This document shows positions 60,986 through 64,000 of a stretch of 64,000 bases of DNA, one piece after another. A model generated the notes under the pieces. That model did not search any database, was not told the DNA's origin, and was given only the letters and a program-made list of their open reading frames with translations. The stretch is from the NCBI RefSeq assembly GCF_012273895.1, contig NC_052122.1, forward strand, positions 3,224,001 to 3,288,000, written 5' to 3'. This stretch comes from Zerene cesonia (Eukaryota; Arthropoda; Insecta; Lepidoptera; Pieridae). The stretch's first letter is position 1. The number at the start of each line of letters is the position of its first letter. The position numbers and the translations under genes were made by a program.

Positions 60986-61119
60986 CTAGCGGCTCGCCCC
61001 GGTTTCACCCGCGGTGCGTTTTTTCTCTCCATAGAACCATCATTGCGCCTTAATAAAAACTCAAAAAAATAGCTGGCACCAAATAAAAACAATTGGCGAT
61101 TCATTTATATTTATAAAGA
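60986..61119 (-). mobile_element. Helitron-like element, short
   Basis: CTAGCGGCTCGCCCCGGTTT and CACCCGCGG open it. It closes CATTTATATTTATAAAGA before T, that is TCTTTATAAATATAAATG on the - strand. Length is 134 bp. Confidence 0.55.
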
Positions 61120-61522
61120 TAGTATAATCTGTAAATCGATAGGTTCTTAATTAATTAAAATTTTATCAAATATAATTTATGACCTTCAGAAATATAAGCC
61201 TATCCGGTAAATTAATTTTGTTTAAAGCTTATCTGTCTAATACCCATTTGATATTATCGTAGTCCTAATCTGTAGAAGATAAAATTTTATCGCATCTTAT
61301 TTATTTATCTAAATTGTGAAACCGAACCGCCTACTCCTCCGAACCTTCGAGTCTGTAGTTCAACTTAGGACAAAAAAAAATTGTCTCATCACCCAAGGAT
61401 ATATCTTTCTACTGGTAAACATAAAGAAAGTTCAGTAGTTTCGTAACTTTTTTCCTACACACCACCAAAAAGCATTCCTATTATTTTTTTTAGTTTTTTA
61501 GCAAACGCTTTATAAATGAGAA

Positions 61523-61696
61523 ATTTTGAAAGAATAGCAAAAATTTGATTCGATTCATCTGATTTTGATTCATCATCTCAACAGACGGCGTGGGGTGTCC
61601 CTCGGACTCAAAACCGAAAGAGTAAAAGAAATTCGATTGCTGCTACGCGAATTCGAATCCCGGCATATGATCAATTTTTTTCTATTCTTTCAAAAT
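61523..61696 (+). repeat. Inverted repeat (about 23-bp arms) around a 127-bp core
   Basis: The left arm ATTTTGAAAGAATAGCAAAA (61523 on) is mirrored by TTTTCTATTCTTTCAAAAT (ending 61696), with one substitution and one extra base. The core has CGGACTCAAAACCGAAAG and ATTCGAATCCC, which look tRNA-derived. It could be a MITE-like element with a captured tRNA-like piece. No clear target duplication is visible. Confidence 0.45.
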
Positions 61697-62264
61697 ATCT
61701 GAAAAACCATTCCAATTAACAACATATATAAGGTCTATGAACATTTTATTTCAGAGTAAGCAGGGTTAATACGGCCTTTACTTAACGATAGCTTAATTAG
61801 TTTCATTTGCCGTGGATTCCAACGTAAGTACATTTTATGTCGATGCTTGTTGTCGTCGAACGAATGTAAGGGTTTTTAAATAAAATTGCTGGTATACGTA
61901 TACCGGATTACGGATTAAGCTTATATAGCTATTTGTGAAAAAGTTTTCAAAAACCTATTTTTATATATTAGATTTATCTTGTGATTAATAAATAATTGAC
62001 AAGACATGACAACTTAAAGAATATTTACTTAATCTTATGGAAATTAATGGGGTTCACGGTCGTAGCCAGATTTTAGTTTAGGTGGGGGATGTTTGAATTT
62101 AACACTAAAGAGCACATAAGAAAAACACAATTGTAAAATATGGTAACAGAAAAACCAGTGGGACAATGTAAAGGTTACACAAAAAATAAGAAGAAATTGA
62201 TATTTCACTTTTTTAATGTTAATCACTTAAAACTTCAGTACATTTCCATCTACATCCATTGCAA

Positions 62265-62463
62265 TCCTACTAATATTATAAATGCGAAAGTTTGTAAGGA
62301 TGTGTGTGTGTTAGTTGCTATTTCACGCGAAAACTACTGAACCGATTGCATTGAAATTTGGTACGTAGACAGCTGGACAATTGGAATAACATATAGGCAA
62401 CTTTTTATCCCGATATTCCTACGGGATACGGACTACCCGGGTGAAACCGCGGGGCGCAGCTAG
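62265..62463 (+). mobile_element. Helitron-like element, family A, full length, older copy
   Basis: It starts TCCTACTAATATTATAAATG, contains a short GT tract and GGTACGTAGACAGCTGGACA, and ends GGGTGAAACCGCGGGGCGCAGCTAG-type sequence at 62463. The base after CTAG is A rather than T, and several differences from the 204-bp pair show that it is older. Confidence 0.75.
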
Positions 62464-62787
62464 ATATTATTATGCATTGATGCTTCTCAATACACTAGTG
62501 ATTAGTCTTATTTATTAACATTGAAATCAACATCATTACAAGATAATTTCTTCCTTTCTGATTTCATTACTATTCAATGCAGTTAATTTATCCAGACATT
62601 CCCTGTAATCTCAACGGATAAATAATTGAAGTATAATTCGATTATCGATATAAATTCACCTTGAACATGTTGAATTATGTTATTATTTGCAGGGTTCCTA
62701 AGGATGCTTATAATAAGCTAATATCATCATCTTTTAATATACTTATTATGAAAACGTAAACAAATACAGATTTATTACATAGATATA

Positions 62788-62965
62788 CTAACTGCAATAC
62801 CGGGCTTAGCCCGGGTAGTCATTTATCGTAATTGAAATAATATAATATTTTTTATCTTTTAAGTTGGATTGAACAGCACATAGTGTGTAAATTTAATTCA
62901 AATCGGTTGAGCAGTTTAGGAGTCCATCTCGGACAAACAATATGACACGTAATTTAAATATATTA
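62788..62965 (-). mobile_element. Decayed Helitron-like element
   Basis: CTAACTGCAATACCGGGCTT and AGCCCGGG form a CCGGGCT/AGCCCGG stem near the left end. AATCGGTTGAGCAGTTTAGG and CGGACAAACAATATGACACG follow. The right edge is unclear. Confidence 0.45.
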
Positions 62966-62969
62966 CTAT

Positions 62970-64000
62970 TTATTATTGATTATCATAATTCTCTGGCACC
63001 ATTAGTTCATCTTTATAGGGATATGCCGGTCACTCATCAACCCAACTGTTTCCATATATACACGCAATTATTCGTATAATGTACAAACGAAATCAAGTGA
63101 GTGACGCGGCTCTGACACCTGTACCTGCACGTACCTATGTATTATGTGCCCGGGTTACGTGTTTCAAAACTTACGAACAAAATCAACAAATCTTACACTT
63201 TTTTAACATTCATAGAACTACTCTAATATTCAATATTACAAAACGTAATATATACAAAATAATACACGAACAAAACGATCTTGTTGTACTTATGACTCAC
63301 ATATAAAACTCGATACATTTATGTATACAACCAATCGTGGACATAAAAAACAAATAGTAAAAATCACAAGCGTTTACAAGGAGAGGACTCATTGTATCGA
63401 TAAATATGTCTACTCTTTTTATTTAAAAACTTACACTATCAGTTAAAACGCTGTGCACTAACTATGGCATATTTTAAAGGCAAATGCAATCCACATTCAT
63501 ATTCATCAATTGCTTTTAAAATGGCAGCTTAAGTGGAAGCGCTAGGACATTTTTCGTCAATTTTTGTATCATATATGATCAGACATCAGACTGTTCTTGA
63601 ACGAAAATTTCCCAATCATTGCAAAAATTTCTTACAACTATAGTTGTTTCTGTGACGATCAGTGACGGTTTTAAATGCTTGCTGCGTTGTATAAAGGAAA
63701 GTATTACCTATTAGAGCTTAACTTCAGTTTTAACTAGCAGCTAAGATCTTATAACTACTTATCTCGACCGCTCAAGAACGTTCTTAAATGCAAGTGCTAA
63801 ACTTTAAGCTTATGGCTTTTTAATTTCTCATATAATCGTATTGGGAGGACTTACGCTGCGTAGTGATTAGAACGCTATTATAAAGTTTATGGTTTAGTAG
63901 CGATGCCTCGCGGTTTCACCCAATTTTTTTTACTTATTATTATTATTATACTATTTTCATTAATTGCTCTAACTGATACTGAAAGAATTGTTGGTATAGG
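62970..64000. other. No gene recognised
   Basis: The end of the window has a Helitron-module-like phrase (GATGCCTCGCGGTTTCACCC near 63902) and a short SINE-like phrase (GTAGTGATTAGAACGC near 63861), both too short to assign. Confidence 0.4.

Larger units (their letters stand above)
39204..64000 (+). other. Frequenin intron following the first coding exon (right end not in window)
   Basis: The donor GTGAGT at 39204-39209 opens an intron in phase 1. I saw no downstream sequence that would continue the frequenin reading frame (Phe, Thr-Glu-Lys-Glu and so on) before 64000, so the intron probably exceeds 24.8 kb. It holds the antisense Tweedle gene and many mobile elements. I cannot exclude a short exon that I missed by eye. 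Confidence 0.55.

Noticed and set aside
61575..61665. Genuine tRNA gene
   Set aside because: B-box-like and anticodon-arm-like pieces exist, but a full cloverleaf cannot be drawn; kept only as a tRNA-like core.
63855..63925. SINE at the end of the window
   Set aside because: Only a short A-box-like phrase and a Helitron-module-like phrase; too little to call.
1..64000. CRISPR arrays, operons, prophage or plasmid systems
   Set aside because: The window is animal nuclear DNA. Repeated units are dispersed transposons and microsatellites, without spacer-repeat periodicity.

Overview
The window is AT-rich, intron-rich animal DNA from a draft assembly (one gap of exactly 1000 N at 36361-37360). 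Gene content and repeats point to a ditrysian moth or butterfly. The repeats include many Helitron-like elements with a TC...CTAG structure inserted between A and T, 3' ends of lepidopteran-type non-LTR retroelements, and the tail of an RTE-type reverse transcriptase. No bacterial, plasmid or viral gene organisation is visible.

Two protein-coding loci can be supported. The first is on the + strand: a short exon at 39044-39203 carries 5' UTR and the start codon of frequenin/NCS-1 (MGKKNSKLKQDTIDRLT...), with a good acceptor before it and a GTGAGT donor after it. No later frequenin exon was recognised before the end of the window. Much of the window is therefore probably intron: the introns between its unseen upstream UTR exon(s), this exon, and the remaining coding exons. 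The second locus is a complete two-exon Tweedle-class cuticular protein gene on the - strand (52721-54559), with a signal peptide split by an intron, a DUF243 core flanked by glycine-rich arms, a predicted TATA/initiator promoter and a polyadenylation signal. If the next frequenin exon lies to the right of the window, the cuticle gene is nested, antisense, in a frequenin intron.

Everything else I can name is repeat-derived. Roughly two dozen Helitron-like elements are present. Families A, B and C (names used only here) share one 3' terminal module (a CCGCGG-type hairpin plus GCTAG) but have different 5' parts. There is a pair of identical 204-bp copies, one element nested in the TA tract of another, and apparent exchange of 3' modules. 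Retroelement 3' ends occur at 9.4, 14.7, 24.0, 30.3, 32.6, 33.3-34.7, 36.2 and 37.4 kb. Several hairpins not explained by these families are listed as findings, the best being a 55-nt near-perfect stem-loop at 56961-57015 that pairs well only as + strand RNA.

Long AT-rich stretches between these items (for example 1.9-7.9, 18.5-20.9, 45.7-49.2 and 54.9-56.9 kb) contain only short chance-like open frames. Assignments of repeat families are from recognition by eye, not from a database search.
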